Shown in pieces: positions 1 to 10,267 of a stretch of 64,000 nt of DNA; the stretch's first letter is position 1, and each line of letters begins with the position of its first letter. A model generated the notes under the pieces. The model had not been told where the DNA came from. It saw only the letters and a list, made by a program, of their open reading frames with translations, and did no database searches. A program made the position numbers and the translations under genes. This DNA is from Diphasiastrum complanatum (lineage: Eukaryota > Streptophyta > Lycopodiopsida > Lycopodiales > Lycopodiaceae): NCBI GenBank assembly GCA_029204225.1, contig CM055094.1, positions 21,247,987 through 21,311,986 on the forward strand, read 5' to 3'.

Positions 1-295
1 GAGGAATAGGAACTTGTTTTATATGTACTTGTCCAAATGCCTCTTTGATAATCTTAAACATTGTGTCATATGCATCCCTGCTTATACCAGAATAATCACA
101 TGCTCCTTGTATCAATTTTCGGTCAATGATCTTGCCGACTTCGCCCATAAGGGCCTCTGCAATCTTGGGCTTGATTCGAGAATATCGTTGATTTGCAAGT
201 AGACTCGTCGTTGACTTGGCTGTAAGTACTGCACTCAAAGACTTTCCAATCATGTCCTTGTCTTTCGGACTTTCATTGGTGACTAAAACTGCTCC
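1..295 (-). CDS. gene M internal exon (partial, runs off window edge)
   Basis: Read leftwards, this stretch is open for about 98 codons to the window edge, with no stop. It starts near GAVLVTNESPKDKDMIGKS and ends near FGQVHIKQVPIP. A T-rich stretch lies just upstream in the sense direction. The acceptor dinucleotide here reads GG, whereas the sister copy near 12.93 kb reads AG, so this copy may no longer splice. The same exon recurs at 63,457-63,775 with several indels. I do not recognise the protein family. Composition (KPKIAEALMGEVGKIID, then a mixed helical stretch) suggests a soluble globular protein. The reading frame is seen directly; membership of a spliced gene M is inferred from the related fragments at 13, 19, 30 and 63 kb. 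Confidence 0.5.
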
Positions 296-358
296 GCAAA
301 ATAAAAATAAGATTTAGAAAAAAACAATTCACAACCATTGATGTGCTAGATGAAACAA

Positions 359-1086
359 AACCTTATCTACCTATGAAGGACCTATCAGGTCAATTTTTAC
401 AGCAAATAATTATGCTTGTAAGATAGAAGGAATAGAAACCATACCTTTATGCTTGGGATTTTCAAGGAAAATCAAGATTGATGGAGTACTTTACATTTAT
501 AGTGTCACTAAGAACTTGCTTAGTGGAGGGCAATTGCTTGACAATGGTTTGATTGTGGAGTTCGCCACAAATACATGTAACATCAAGAAGGATGGCAAGA
601 TCATTGCTAAAGGCATAAGGTTTGGAAGATTGTTCAAACTAAATGCCTATGTGGATGCTAATATTGTGATGCTAGCCAAGGAGACCAAGCTATCCAGCCA
701 TATTCTACGGTACAAAAGACTTGGCCACATCAACTCAAAATCCATGGAGATCATGTGCAAGGAGGAGCTTGCCTCAGGACTTCCAAGATCCTTAGCAAAG
801 TTTATATGATGTTCCAACTCTCTACAATGACAACATTTCAGTCCAACACCTTGCAACGAACCCAATCTTCCATGCAAGACCAAAACATATCGAGATCTGT
901 CATCATTTTGTGTCAGAGAAGGTGCAATCTAATGAGATATTTTTGGAGCATGTGGCAAGTAGTGAATGTGTTGCTGATATCCTCACTAAACCTCTTCAAA
1001 GAGCTGCATTTGTGATGTTAAGCTCAGCCCTAGGGTTGATAGCAATTTTATGTTATCTTCAAACTAGTTGTGAGGAGGAGTGTTAA
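359..1086 (+). pseudogene. Ty1/copia remnant: GAG pre-integrase joined to RNase H end
   Basis: The first part (about 453-780) encodes a copia pre-integrase segment: VLYIYSVTKNLLSGGQLL, then NGLIVEFATNTCNI and a KRLGHINSKSMEIM His-containing stretch. From about 800, in another frame, it jumps to the C-terminal end of copia RNase H: VPTLYNDNISVQHLATNP, then ARPKHIEICHHFV and the hallmark ECVADILTKPL. The integrase core, all of the reverse transcriptase and most of RNase H are missing. The frame ends at TAA 1084-1086, inside the start of the LTR. Sequence 5' of 359 is unrelated (gene M intron), so the element is truncated there. The same internal deletion is found at 21.5-22.3 kb, so it predates the duplication. 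Confidence 0.85.
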
Positions 1087-1330
1087 ATTTACACAAGCTA
1101 GTTTGCATAGATTCCACTTGTAAATGACTTTGAGGCCATAATGTGGGATGTCACACATGCCAAAAGCATAGGATACCTTAAGTCAAATTATTAACCTAGC
1201 TTTGGAATGGTACCTTTGGAATGTGTCCAAAGAGTGCATAGATAGGGTAGAAAAAAAGTAGGAGCCTAAAATAGCAGTTTTTGCATTGTTTTTGGATCTC
1301 GAGGTATCGACCCTAAATAGGATCTTTAGG
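1072..1330 (+). repeat. polypurine tract and start of copia 3' LTR
   Basis: GAGGAGGAG at 1072-1080 directly precedes TGTTAAATTT at 1081. This is the expected order of polypurine tract and LTR 5' end (TG) after a copia RNase H. The segment about 1140-1325 reappears reverse-complemented at 22,905-23,085, and a 57-bp piece follows the polypurine tract at 22,336-22,392. The LTR 3' end (CA) was not located; LTR-like sequence may continue to about 1,500. Confidence 0.7.
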
Positions 1331-1733
1331 TTGGATGTTAGGGTTAGGTTGTGATGATTACATAGAAGCCGTAATATGCTCAAATTCGAACTCTACATGT
1401 ATAAATATGTGATGGGATTTCCATCCAATTATGAGCAAAATTGAGATTTTCCTTCTTGACTAGTTTGAGTCTATGATTTGACTGATGAATGCTATTGGCT
1501 TATGATTTTTATGATCATTGAATGAGATTGGAGATGCAGGTACAGTACGCAGGTAGCAGCAATCCACATGTGTGAAGAGTTTTGGAGATAATTCATGGAG
1601 TTCAAGCCAAGATAAACTAGGAATCAATGCATTGATTAGTAATCTAGCTTCTAGATCTTGTTTGGATTTTAAGTAGGTGCTTTCTCCATCATTTCTAGAA
1701 TCAAATGTGTTTATTTTGCTGTATTTTTATTAA

Positions 1734-1892
1734 AAAGAACCCCAACCTCCTACTAGTGGAAAAGTGGGTGATAAAGGGGAGTTTGCTGATGTCCTAGTTC
1801 AGGACTATAATGTGGTTACAATTGTCAAGGAAATTGTGGAAGAGGTGCCAATTGACACTGCAATGGACCCTTCAAAAAAACAAAAAATGTAA
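1734..1892 (+). CDS. putative terminal exon or ORF remnant, unknown
   Basis: A 52-codon open frame ends at TAA 1890-1892 and reads KEPQPPTSGKVGDKGEFADV, later VVTIVKEIVEEVPIDTAMD, ending PSKKQKM. The acidic and hydrophobic balance and the basic C-terminus look coding, and CTACTAG around 1,751-1,757 could be a 3' splice site. There is no ATG. I do not recognise a family and see no other copy in the window, which is unusual here. It could be chance. Confidence 0.3.
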   Translation, partial: KEPQPPTSGKVGDKGEFADVLVQDYNVVTIVKEIVEEVPIDTAMDPSKKQKM

Positions 1893-2600
1893 ATAATTTT
1901 TATGATTTCTGGGAGCAATAAATTCTCTTTTATTTTAGAAAACAATTGCGTTTATATTTCTTGAAATATTGTGTATTGAAATCTTTTTGATTAATTTAAT
2001 GTTTTTAAATTTGTTTGTATTAAAAATATAGATTTAGCAGTTTGTTAATGATTTAAATATCAGCAAAACTAAAATTGCAACAAATGTCAGGTTTTTTAAT
2101 ATTTTAATTTTTCGTTATGTTTTTATAAGCAGTTCTTAGAAATAATTTCATTTGCAATCATTTAATGTTTAAATATAAGTAAAGATTTAAATACTGATTA
2201 AATTTTGTCATAATTTAAAAAATATTTTTCTTGATACAAGAATTGTAATTTAAAACACTTTTAAAATTTTTAAAAAAAAATTGAAAACTTTTGTTTTAAT
2301 AAGCAAAAAGGTTAGTTATTCTAATGGTTGTGTCCAATGATTTTATTTTGAATAGTATTATTATTTCATATAAGCTAATTTGCAATTATTAACAAAAATC
2401 TATTAACAAAATTTTAGTAGGTTGATTAATTTTCTTGCAAAATGCAACATTTTTTTTAGCATTACAATATCTTTATTTGAAGCATTTTAAATATGGATAA
2501 TTTTTTTATAAAAAAAAAAAAAAAAAAAAGCGACAAAAACAAAATGGGTCTCCATGTTATTTTTTTTTTTTTTTTTGTCATCGTGTTTCATGATGAACAA
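1893..2600. other. AT-rich non-coding block, repeated elsewhere
   Basis: Very AT-rich sequence with A and T homopolymers (about 2,505-2,530 and 2,560-2,576) and no supported gene. The right two thirds recur at 15,690-16,050 in the same orientation and at about 43,650-43,940 inverted, so it travels with gene N fragments as one duplicated block. Confidence 0.7.
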
Positions 2601-2696
2601 TCTTAGTAAATTCTTCCCTGGTGCATTCTTCCAAAATCAGATGATGGCTTTTTTCTTTGGCTACACAAGCTCGCCAGAGATGTTGTCAAGTCACAC

Positions 2697-3225
2697 CTAC
2701 TTTTCTCTTTTTACGCCAGCAGATTGATTTGCTGCAAACTCTTCTGCTAAACTCCTTGCCAACTTAGGAGATGCTGAAAACATCAGAGAGATTGAACGCC
2801 TCCTCAAAAGACCAAATTTTTTTGCTGTCCCAGATAAATTCCTCCAAAACTCAAATGAAAGGCCTGGTTCTTTCAACCTAAACAACCCTAGTTCGGTGGT
2901 TACTGGACGAAATATGGGAAAAAGAAAGAAGTATACATGATATAAAGGAAAGGAAGGACAAGGCAGTGGTGCAAAAGAAGACTTACCGGCTAAAAGACTA
3001 AACTTTTACAGGGATTAACTGGCTCGTAGGATGTTGAGGATCTGCATAGAAGAACTCTCACTAGGAATACGGTGGATCGACTACAACTCAGCACGCACAA
3101 GGACAAGGCAAAGATATTTTTACATTTATGCTACTGTAATAGAATGTTTGAGACCATTCATGTGAGGCACTTTTACACTTGTATTTTATTACAAATCTTT
3201 GGCCTTATATACACAAAATTAAGGA
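2697..3225 (-). pseudogene. gene N fragment with TATA box and intron signals
   Basis: On the minus strand the order is a TATA box (TGTATATAAGG, about 3,208-3,218), a leader of roughly 200 bp, a donor GGTAAGTC near 2,985, a pyrimidine-rich stretch, an acceptor CAG near 2,905, and a 62-codon frame from 2,885 to 2,697 that begins LFRLKEPGLSFEFWRNL and includes LLRRRSISLMFSASPKLARS. I do not know the family. Copies lie at about 16,180-16,640 (with a deletion in the frame) and inverted at 43,010-43,506. The right edge at about 3,220 is a junction with unrelated sequence, so any more upstream promoter is lost. Confidence 0.4.
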
Positions 3226-4140
3226 CCTAGATTCTTAAAGAGTTTTATGAGGTTGAAATTCTAGTTTTTCTATAAGTCAACTTCCTCTAAAAGTTTCTTT
3301 TTGTTGGAAATGATGCTATTTATACCAAGTGTAGGCTAATTTGTAATGGCAAAGATCGAGTTTGCAGCTCACCATGATTATGATCATTTGCAAGTAGCCT
3401 ATTATAAGCAAATTGTGCTGCACTTTCGTGTTATCTTAGCACATTTGAATGTAGCTTGTGATATTATTGGTTCGATATTCTAGTAGCTTTTTTGCGCCAT
3501 TTAAGGTAAGAGAAAGAGAGCACAATCTTTAACGCTTGCTTCTTGTACAACCAAATTTTTTCAAGCCTATTTGCGGTAAAGTGTCTCACATCTCTATGGA
3601 ACATATGCACAAAAGTGAATCACTTTCTACCACATGATGATGGTGATACATTGTGCACTAGGGAATCACATTGTTGATAAGTTGGATTCACATTTACATT
3701 TACATCATGAAACAAATAGTCTTGTAAGTTTCGTGTTCAAGTGGATCGGAAGCTCGCTCCAATTGATGTTGAGATTAATATATCATGCTATCTCTAGCCT
3801 AATAGCCACACACTAGATGCTTGGATCCAGAAAATATTCACACAAAGGGACATAGCTCTACCACGTAGGTCTGCCACGTAGTTTTCAATCAATCAAAAGG
3901 AAGGTAGATCCTTATCTTTGGTACTATAATAGTTAGTTCTTAGACTTATTGAGATCTTAGAAATTAAATTTTAGGGTCAGCCCAAAGTTTTTGACAAGTG
4001 CTCATCAAGTGAATGCAATTCTAGTCAAGATTGCGATCAATTTTGTTTGATTTGTGAGATATTTGGATTGGTTATTGCATGATGATTCAACTGATCTTGT
4101 AGGAATGATTTGAAGGGGCATATTTATGTGCATATGATTC
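3226..4140. other. duplicated spacer (copies at 20.6, 31.4 and 40.0 kb)
   Basis: Starts at a junction with ATTAAGGACCTAGATTC and runs into the copia leader. The same stretch lies at about 20,625-20,930, 31,360-32,280 and 39,935-40,860. A 60-codon frame at 3,634-3,816 (NSLVSFVFKWIGSSLQLM) is shared by some copies but varies, and I do not call it a gene. Because it precedes copia gag in three copies, part of it may be the 5' LTR or leader of that element. Confidence 0.5.
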
Positions 4141-4210
4141 CTTTTGGTTCAGGTTAGGTGAATCCTATATCCTTGTGAAGTCGAGATCAAGGAGGAGGCA
4201 GTCGAGATCA

Positions 4211-5380
4211 ATGAATACATATCTTTTGGATTCACATGATAGATTGAATGCTTCTAATTATTCAATTTGGAAGCTGAGAATGGAATCAATCCTTATTTTA
4301 CAAGATCTATATAAGCTACAAAATACAAAAGGAGGTGCAAGGTTGCTCTCCATTGTATAAAATGAATGTAGCTCATGAGCTTCTTAAGGAGGTAGGTGCT
4401 TGCATCTTGTCTCAAGAATCATGGGAATCTCTTCAAAAGATATATGAATCCAAGAATACTTCAATGTTAATGTCCTTGAAGAATCAAATCCATATGTGCT
4501 GAGAGTCAAGGACTTAAACAGAGATCTTGCTTACATAGGAGATTCCATTAAGGAAAGTGAACTTGTTCAACCAATCTTGAATGGTTTAAGTATGGACTTT
4601 GCTAACTTGGTGCAAGGCTATGCAATCATGGGCAAGTTGCATTCACTTGAAGATCTCTAAGGATTCCTCATGGTCGAGGAGAGTAGTTGAACTTACATCA
4701 AGTCAAGGATGGAGAAGCTCTCCCTCAATGATGGAAATGACAAGGCTCTTTTCATCAAGATCAAGAGAAAATCCAAAGGCAAAGGTGTTGCATTCAAGAA
4801 GAACCAAGTCAAAGCTCAAGCAAGCCAAAGAAGGATAAGTCGAAGATCAAATGCTACTTTTGTGGCAAGACGGGGCACTATGCCTCGGAGTGCTTCAAGA
4901 AGAAGCAAACTCAAAGTCAAGGAAACCTTGGTCAAGAGGAAGAGGAGAGCTCTCATGAAGATTTCATCATGATGTCAAGTTTCTCATCTTCAAGCATAAG
5001 AGGTGAAGACCCTTGGTGGATAGATAGTGGGCCTAGCTCCCACATGACAAGTAAGAGGGAGTATTTTTCAACCTTATCTACCTACAAAGGACCTATCATG
5101 TAAATTTTTATAGCAAATAATTATGCTTATAAGATAGAAGGAATAGGATCCAAACCTTTATGCTTGGGATCTTCAAGGAAGATCAAGATTGATGGAGTGC
5201 TTTACATTTTCAGTATCACTAAGAACTTGCTTAGTGTACGGCAATTGCCTGACAATGGTTTGATTGTGGAGTTCGCCACAAATACAAGTAACATCAAGAA
5301 GGATGGCAAGATCATTGCTAAAGGGGTGATGATCTCCACACAACCCGACCTCACTCTTCAAAAGGTGATCGGTCATCTTG
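4211..5380 (+). pseudogene. Ty1/copia gag-protease-pre-integrase remnant
   Basis: The gag starts at ATG 4211 with MNTYLLDSHDRLNASNYSIW and KLRMESIL, then loses about 47 bp near 4,310 relative to the copy at 40.9 kb, which breaks the frame. Farther on there is an intact CCHC zinc knuckle, CYFCGKTGHYASEC (4,852-4,893). The retropepsin site follows as WWIDSGPSSHM, with catalytic DSG at 5,023-5,031; proline replaces the usual alanine after it. The pre-integrase stretch (about 5,164-5,325) follows without the rest of pol. Frames change several times, so it is not coding as a whole. Confidence 0.85.
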
Positions 5381-5540
5381 TTTAGGAAGAAATGCGAAGA
5401 AAGACCAACGACCTGTCCATCAAAGACAAATCCATGGCCCTGTACACCAAGAAGAAAGACTATTCCAAGGGCAAGAATCAAGTGCAGCAGCAACAGTAGA
5501 AGCCTCACACTCAAGGTGAGAATAGTGGACCACTGGTTCT
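5325..5540 (+). pseudogene. gag tail of a second copia-like element fused to the first
   Basis: Directly after the pre-integrase the frame reads VMISTQPDLTLQKVIGHLV, then EEMRRKTNDLSIKDKS and ALYTKKKDYSKGKNQV. This is the region of a copia gag just before the zinc knuckle, from a different element. The join is shared with the copy at 42.05 kb, where it is fully in frame, so it is an old recombination. Here it has a TAG at the HLV end and another stop after the glutamine run. Confidence 0.65.
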
Positions 5541-6180
5541 GAGGGAGTATCCCAAGCTATTATCTGCTAGTATCAACTGGTCTCGAACTCGAGGTCGGTG
5601 GCTCAACTGCTGCAAAGTGACATCTATCAGAAGATAGCCTAATAACGTGCAGGTTTGCTTGTTCTTGATATAGTCATGGAGGTAGTTGGAAGTAAACTGG
5701 GCCCAATCATAAAGGTTCTCATTGTGTAGTCTAGAATCAGCCATCATGTGGAATAGTTTCATGGGGATACGCATGATCTTGGACCTATAGCTCTGTGTAT
5801 ATTTCGCTAGATAGGCACATGGAGCAGCTAAGGGCTTATCATTTATGGCCTCAATACGGTAACCATCTTTTTGTTCCATTTGTCCGCTAAGGGGTCTATG
5901 TATTTGAAGTATGCTATGGATTCAATTTTTTTGAGGGTCCTACTAACTGTGTTTGGTCCCCTAGAAAAGCCAAATGTATTCAGGTCAGCTCCAGAAATAG
6001 GAATAATATAAACAAAATTTTGGTTAGGAGGTAACATGAACTGGAAAATCTGTCGGTGGGGTTATAAGCAATATGCAATCGAAATGGGCTCTGATAGCCA
6101 CTGATCAAAAGAGGAAGTTGGAACTCAATGTGGCTCAGGAACTGGTGTGCCTCCTGGTACCAAGTGTTCATCTCATAGAT
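5511..6180 (-). pseudogene. U1 family ORF copy (leftward, broken)
   Basis: Minus-strand frames carry MLPPNQNFVYIIPISGADLN, then TLKKIESIAYFKYIDPLAD, RSKIMRIPMKLFHMMADSRL and YLHDYIKNKQT. The same protein recurs at 14.6-15.1, 22.4-22.9, 42.2-42.8, 44.5-45.0 and 45.5-45.9 kb. No family is recognised. High copy number and recombined edges suggest a mobile element or a captured gene. Frameshifts separate the N-terminal part (5,843-6,171) from the rest (5,511-5,879). The 5' minisatellite found in other copies is missing: the sequence jumps at about 6,190 to a spacer. Confidence 0.5.
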
Positions 6181-6189
6181 ATCGAGGCT

Positions 6190-7248
6190 TTCGTTGTTTA
6201 ATTATATCGATGTTGATTGAAACTATGATAGCTTTGTGGTTGTCATTCGTAATATTAAAAGTTTTTTTTCACCTTATCTTGGGGCAAGTTCACAAATAGC
6301 AAGGTAACAAATTGGGACTTGCCAAGAACTCACTCCAAATAACTTTTTGAGCTTCACTAACTTATTCTCATGAATTTATCATTGTGTCTAACTTGCCATA
6401 TACCAGTTTTATAAGTATTTGCTTGATCCTTTACTCTTAAATGCACCATAATGCTACTCCCTTACTGGCCATAGCTTCTTCACCGTAGCTCGGAACTGGG
6501 TCATGTTGGGTGTCGTTGAGAAAGTTCTCGTCGAGGGCTTTCTAATGGCACCGTAATCGTGTCTATCCGAGTTGCCGTTCAAAAGTTACACTGTTTTTTT
6601 GCTGAGTTGCATACTATACTAGAAATAAAATGGCTTATTTACGGGCTGCCCCGACGCAAAATTACAGTTCTTTTAAAAAGAAAAGAAAATCAATTTGAAG
6701 GAGCTATGTTACGTAGATTTCAAATTTGAGTGTTTTGATTGGACCATGTGGAAGAAACTTTTGAGAAAAAAAATAAAAGGTATGTTTTTGAAAGGCCCCT
6801 TTTGTGCACAAATTTTCTGTAATAGTTGATAAGTTGGATTCACATTTACATCATGAAGCAAATAGTCTTGTAAGTTTTGTGTTCAAGTGGATCGGAAGCT
6901 CGCTCCAATGGATGTTGAGATTAATATATAATGCTATCTCTAGCCTAACAGCCACACACTAGATGTTTGGATCCAGAAAATATTCACACAAAGGGACATC
7001 ACACATCAATATTAATCTACTTCCACCTTTTATTTGGTCACATCTCTTCGTGCTTATGCGACATGAAAAGCTCCCTTCAAACAGACCTGTGAATGTGCCT
7101 TTCCTGTTGCCTTAATTTCTCATGCACTACCTTTGTCTTGGGCAACTAAAATGTGATACAAGTGTGACCTTTTCTCATGCTGATCTTTCTCCTATTCTTG
7201 GACAAGTAAAATTATTGTAAGGGAGGGCGGGGGGGGTGTATAGTATAG
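6190..7248. other. spacer sequence shared with 21.1, 50.7, 52.3 and 54.5 kb
   Basis: No gene seen. The stretch from about 6,190 to 6,830 (TTAATTATATCGATGTTGATTG onward) recurs at 21,075-21,350, 50,680-51,240, 52,330-52,870 and 54,490-55,130. The part from about 6,830 resembles the spacer near 3,660 and leads into the P block. A G-rich tract lies at about 7,221-7,237. Confidence 0.6.
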
Positions 7249-7407
7249 ATGGCTATGAGTGTGAAAGGGGCATGGATTATTCTTGACTTTGAAATGAATG
7301 GAGGGCGGGCTTATTCAAGTCACCTAGAGAATGGTCACAAGTTCTCCTTTAAGGATGGGATGCTCTATACATATGACTACAATGCCTCAACGTGTAACCC
7401 GAAATAG
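7249..7407 (+). CDS. small ORF upstream of gene P (52 codons)
   Basis: ATG 7249 to TAG 7405-7407 reads MAMSVKGAWIILDFEMNGGR, then SSHLENGHKFSLKDGMLYTY and ends NASTCNPK. The same ORF is intact at 55,542-55,700 and, with an altered C-terminus, at 53,283-53,462. Its conservation and protein-like composition argue for a real exon or small protein. It lies just before the (CT)n tract and the first gene P exon, so it may be the 5' exon of gene P; that is inference. No family is recognised. Confidence 0.4.
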   Translation: MAMSVKGAWIILDFEMNGGRAYSSHLENGHKFSFKDGMLYTYDYNASTCNPK

Positions 7408-7429
7408 TACAAATAGAAGCAATGCATGG

Positions 7430-7540
<111 letters not shown>

Positions 7541-7591
7541 TATCGATGTTCTCTGTCCTTCTGATTTCGCCTCTTATTTTCGTCATTTACA

Positions 7592-9091
7592 GGAGGCTGA
7601 AGAGTCTCAGAAAAGGATTGTTGATCCAACATCGGCTTAGGAAGATGGAGCAGGACCTAGAAATGAACATAGTATCGGCGGCTGAGAAAATCCGTTTGGC
7701 CAAAATATCAAAAACTACGAAATCTATATGCGAAAGAGATTTGGAGGCACATGATATCAGTAATTCGATTCTGGTAGGACGCAAAAACGTGGACAAGTCA
7801 GTTCCAACAACGACATCTAATTTGATCGAGAGCTCTTCTCAGCCAGAATTAATGGCGGCTACCGGTTGGAGAGCTCCACTCCTCACGGTTTAGGGTTGAG
7901 CAAGCACCAAAGCAAGTCCAGAATGATCCTTCTTTCGACCCAAGATTTCGTAGAAGACGAGCATGGAGATCGGAAGACAACATATCAGCATATCCTTGCA
8001 ACTTTGCGATAATAGATGGCTCGTTCTCTTCTCAGAAGGAATGTCTTACATCAATCAATAATTTCTGGGAACTGAGTTCCGATTCTCGCGATCCTACAAT
8101 CCAGCTACAACACAAGTTCTGCCAGTTTTTGATGACTGTCATGGGCCAAAGGTTTGAGCAAGATCCACAATTTTCCATCAATCCCAACAAAGCGGTCCTT
8201 TACGTGGAGGATACCAGGATCTATTTACGGATTCAATACTTTCCTGCAGACTCCATACATATCTTCGAAGAGATGTGCACTTCAGGATTTATCATCAATG
8301 CTGATGAGGGTTACATGTACACCCAGAGATCAAAAGCATTTACTGGTCGAAGACAAATACTGACTCGAAACTCCTTCAACTGGATACGTGAGCAAAATCA
8401 TAAGCATGCCAGTAAGTTGACTCTGATAGGATGAAAAGACGGGGACAAGTCCGTTCCAACGATGGCATCTAATTCGATCGGGAGCTCTTCTTAGCCAGAT
8501 TTAATTGCGTCGACCAGTTGGAGATCTCCATTCCTCAAAGATACGTACGTCTATGAAATGCTTGATCAATCACCAAAGCAAATTCAGAATGATCCTTCTT
8601 TCGACCCAAGTTTTCGTAGAAGACGAGCGCTAGCATGGAGATCGGAAGACAACATATCAGCATATCCTTGCAACTTTGCGATAATAGATGGCTCGTTCTC
8701 TTCTCAGAAGGAATGTCATACATCCATCAAGAATTTTTGCAAGTTAACTTCTGATTCTGACGATCCTACAATCAAGCTACAACACAAGTTCTGCCAATTT
8801 CTTATGACTGTCATGGGCCGAAGGTTTTAGCAGGATCCACAATTTTTCATCAATCCCAACAAACCGGCGCTTTACATGGAGGATACCAGGATCTATTTAC
8901 GCATACAATACTTTCCTGCAGACTCCATACAAATCTTCGAAGAGATGTGCACTTCAGGCTTTATCATCGATGCTGATATGGCTTACACCCAGAGATCAAA
9001 AGCATTTGCTGGTCGAAGACAGATGCTGACTCGAACCTGCTCCAAGTGGCTGCGCGAGCAATATCATAAGCATGATGCCCACTATTCCTGA
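7592..9091 (+). pseudogene. gene P copy 1, two-module unknown protein, broken
   Basis: An acceptor TTTACAG at about 7,585-7,591 opens an exon EAEESQKRIV, then RLRKMEQDLEMNIVSAAEK, a likely coiled coil. Two homologous modules follow: module 1 about 7,742-8,434 and module 2 about 8,450-9,091. Each reads DKSVPTT, a SSSQ linker, WRAP, RRR, WRSEDNISAYPCNFAIIDGS, FSSQKEC, LQHKFCQFLMTVMG, EDTRIYLRIQYFPADSI, then a C-terminal LTR/WLRE segment. This copy lacks CT near 7,625, has an extra base near 7,695, and stops after ATGGRAP-like sequence near 7,893, between the modules (TGA about 8,432), and at 8,828 (TAG in the GRRF position). No family recognised. Confidence 0.6.
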
Positions 9092-9432
9092 ACAAAGGTT
9101 ATGAAGAAAATCTTTTAGGCGCAATTTTTTGGATTGAGTACATTTAAAACATCAACATTTGTTGATTGGAGTTTTTAAGATTGACCATTATAGTTATCTA
9201 GGGCCAATGTATATGGCACTCAACTACTAATCTATCTCTCCACTGCTTTTGAAATGTCCACTTTAGTTCATAATCTATGATCTAGATATACCTTCTTCTC
9301 GTTGTGTGTATATATATGTTCTCATCGTTGATATTTGATTTAATGTATTAAATGAACATTGAATGCTCATTAAATCAAAAGCAACAATAACTAGGTTACA
9401 CATATTCTGTTCAAAAAATATTTAGACACATA
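9092..9432. other. gene P 3' flank
   Basis: AT-rich sequence after the gene P stop, conserved in the copies at 23.66, 34.07 and 57.44 kb. It includes a short inverted pair around 9,335-9,385 (TTGATTTAATG... and CATTAAATCAA), which could form a hairpin. No gene seen. Confidence 0.5.
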
Positions 9433-9645
9433 ATGAAAATATCATATCGACAAGAGGGAACATATCACGGCAAAAGGACTAGACAGAAATTGTTTGTTAG
9501 TGATCATCCATCCAAAGTAGGTGCACCACTTCCAAATTCTAATGTTACTCCAAGCCTTTTTGTGAGACTACTAATATTTTTGGAAAACACATGTTCTTCA
9601 TATTCCAAGCATGCTCAGCATACCTCCAAGCACATAGCAAAGTAA
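9433..9645 (+). CDS. 70-codon conserved ORF, unknown
   Basis: ATG 9433 opens MKISYRQEGTYHGKRTRQKL, then FVSDHPSKVGAPLPNSN and ends HAQHTSKHIAK. Copies at 23,995, 34,408 and 57,782 are all full length with only a few substitutions. The N-terminal half is basic and polar and the middle (LFVRLLIFLE) hydrophobic. It lies about 340 bp downstream of gene P on the same strand and could be a separate small gene or a 3' exon. The family is unknown. Full-length retention in four copies supports a real frame, but all four copies are young. Confidence 0.4.
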   Translation: MKISYRQEGTYHGKRTRQKLFVSDHPSKVGAPLPNSNVTPSLFVRLLIFLENTCSSYSKHAQHTSKHIAK

Positions 9646-10267
9646 ACCGTACATCTTCTTTCCTTGCCCTACTTGTTGGTCTTCATCTCGTATCGTAAGT
9701 ACTCGACCCTTGATTGTTCCTTTGAATAAGAGCTTTTTGCTATAGTTTCAAGAGAGAAGCTTCCTGGGAAAGGGTCAACTTGGGAGTAGCTTAATAAATT
9801 GATGTCATTTCAAATCATGATATCTTTATGGTTGTCACTCAAAATAATAGTAGATTGTTTGGTAGCTTGGGGTAGCTTGATATGTAGCTAGGCAACTAAA
9901 CAACAAATCACCTCTAGATGGCTTCACAAGCTTGTCTAACTCATTCTTATAATTACTACCATTGTGTCTAACTTGCCAAATGCTAGGTGTAAAAGTATTT
10001 GACAAATGCATAACTCTTTACTCTCCAAGTCTTAAGACTTACCAAGTGTTGTTTGTAGCTCATACTAGATGCTTTGAGAAGTTATATTAAGAATTGGGAG
10101 GGGGGGGGCGGGGGGGGGGCTATCGCAAAGAATCCCATCTTGCCAAATACTAGGTGTAAAAGTGTTTGACATATTCCTAACTCTTTACTCTCCAAGTGTT
10201 GTTTTTAGCTCATAGTACATGCTTTGAGAATAATGTTACTGGTTATATTAATTTGGGGGGATTGCAA
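9646..10267. repeat. two diverged copies of a ~185-bp unit ending in G-runs
   Basis: The stretch TGCCAAATGCTAGGTGTAAAA... at about 9,977 and TGCCAAATACTAGGTGTAAAA... at about 10,141 begin two related units. Both pass through a TACTCTCCAAG motif and AGCTCATA and end in G tracts (10,098-10,119 and about 10,255-10,260). The same doublet is in the other P blocks, and a single inverted unit lies at 17,270-17,440. Function is unknown. Confidence 0.6.

Noticed and set aside
4709-4972. 87-codon Arg/Lys-rich ORF (and 41,309-41,704)
   Set aside because: Only its first part is copia gag; from the zinc-knuckle region on it is in the wrong frame, while the true frame gives CYFCGKTGHYASEC.
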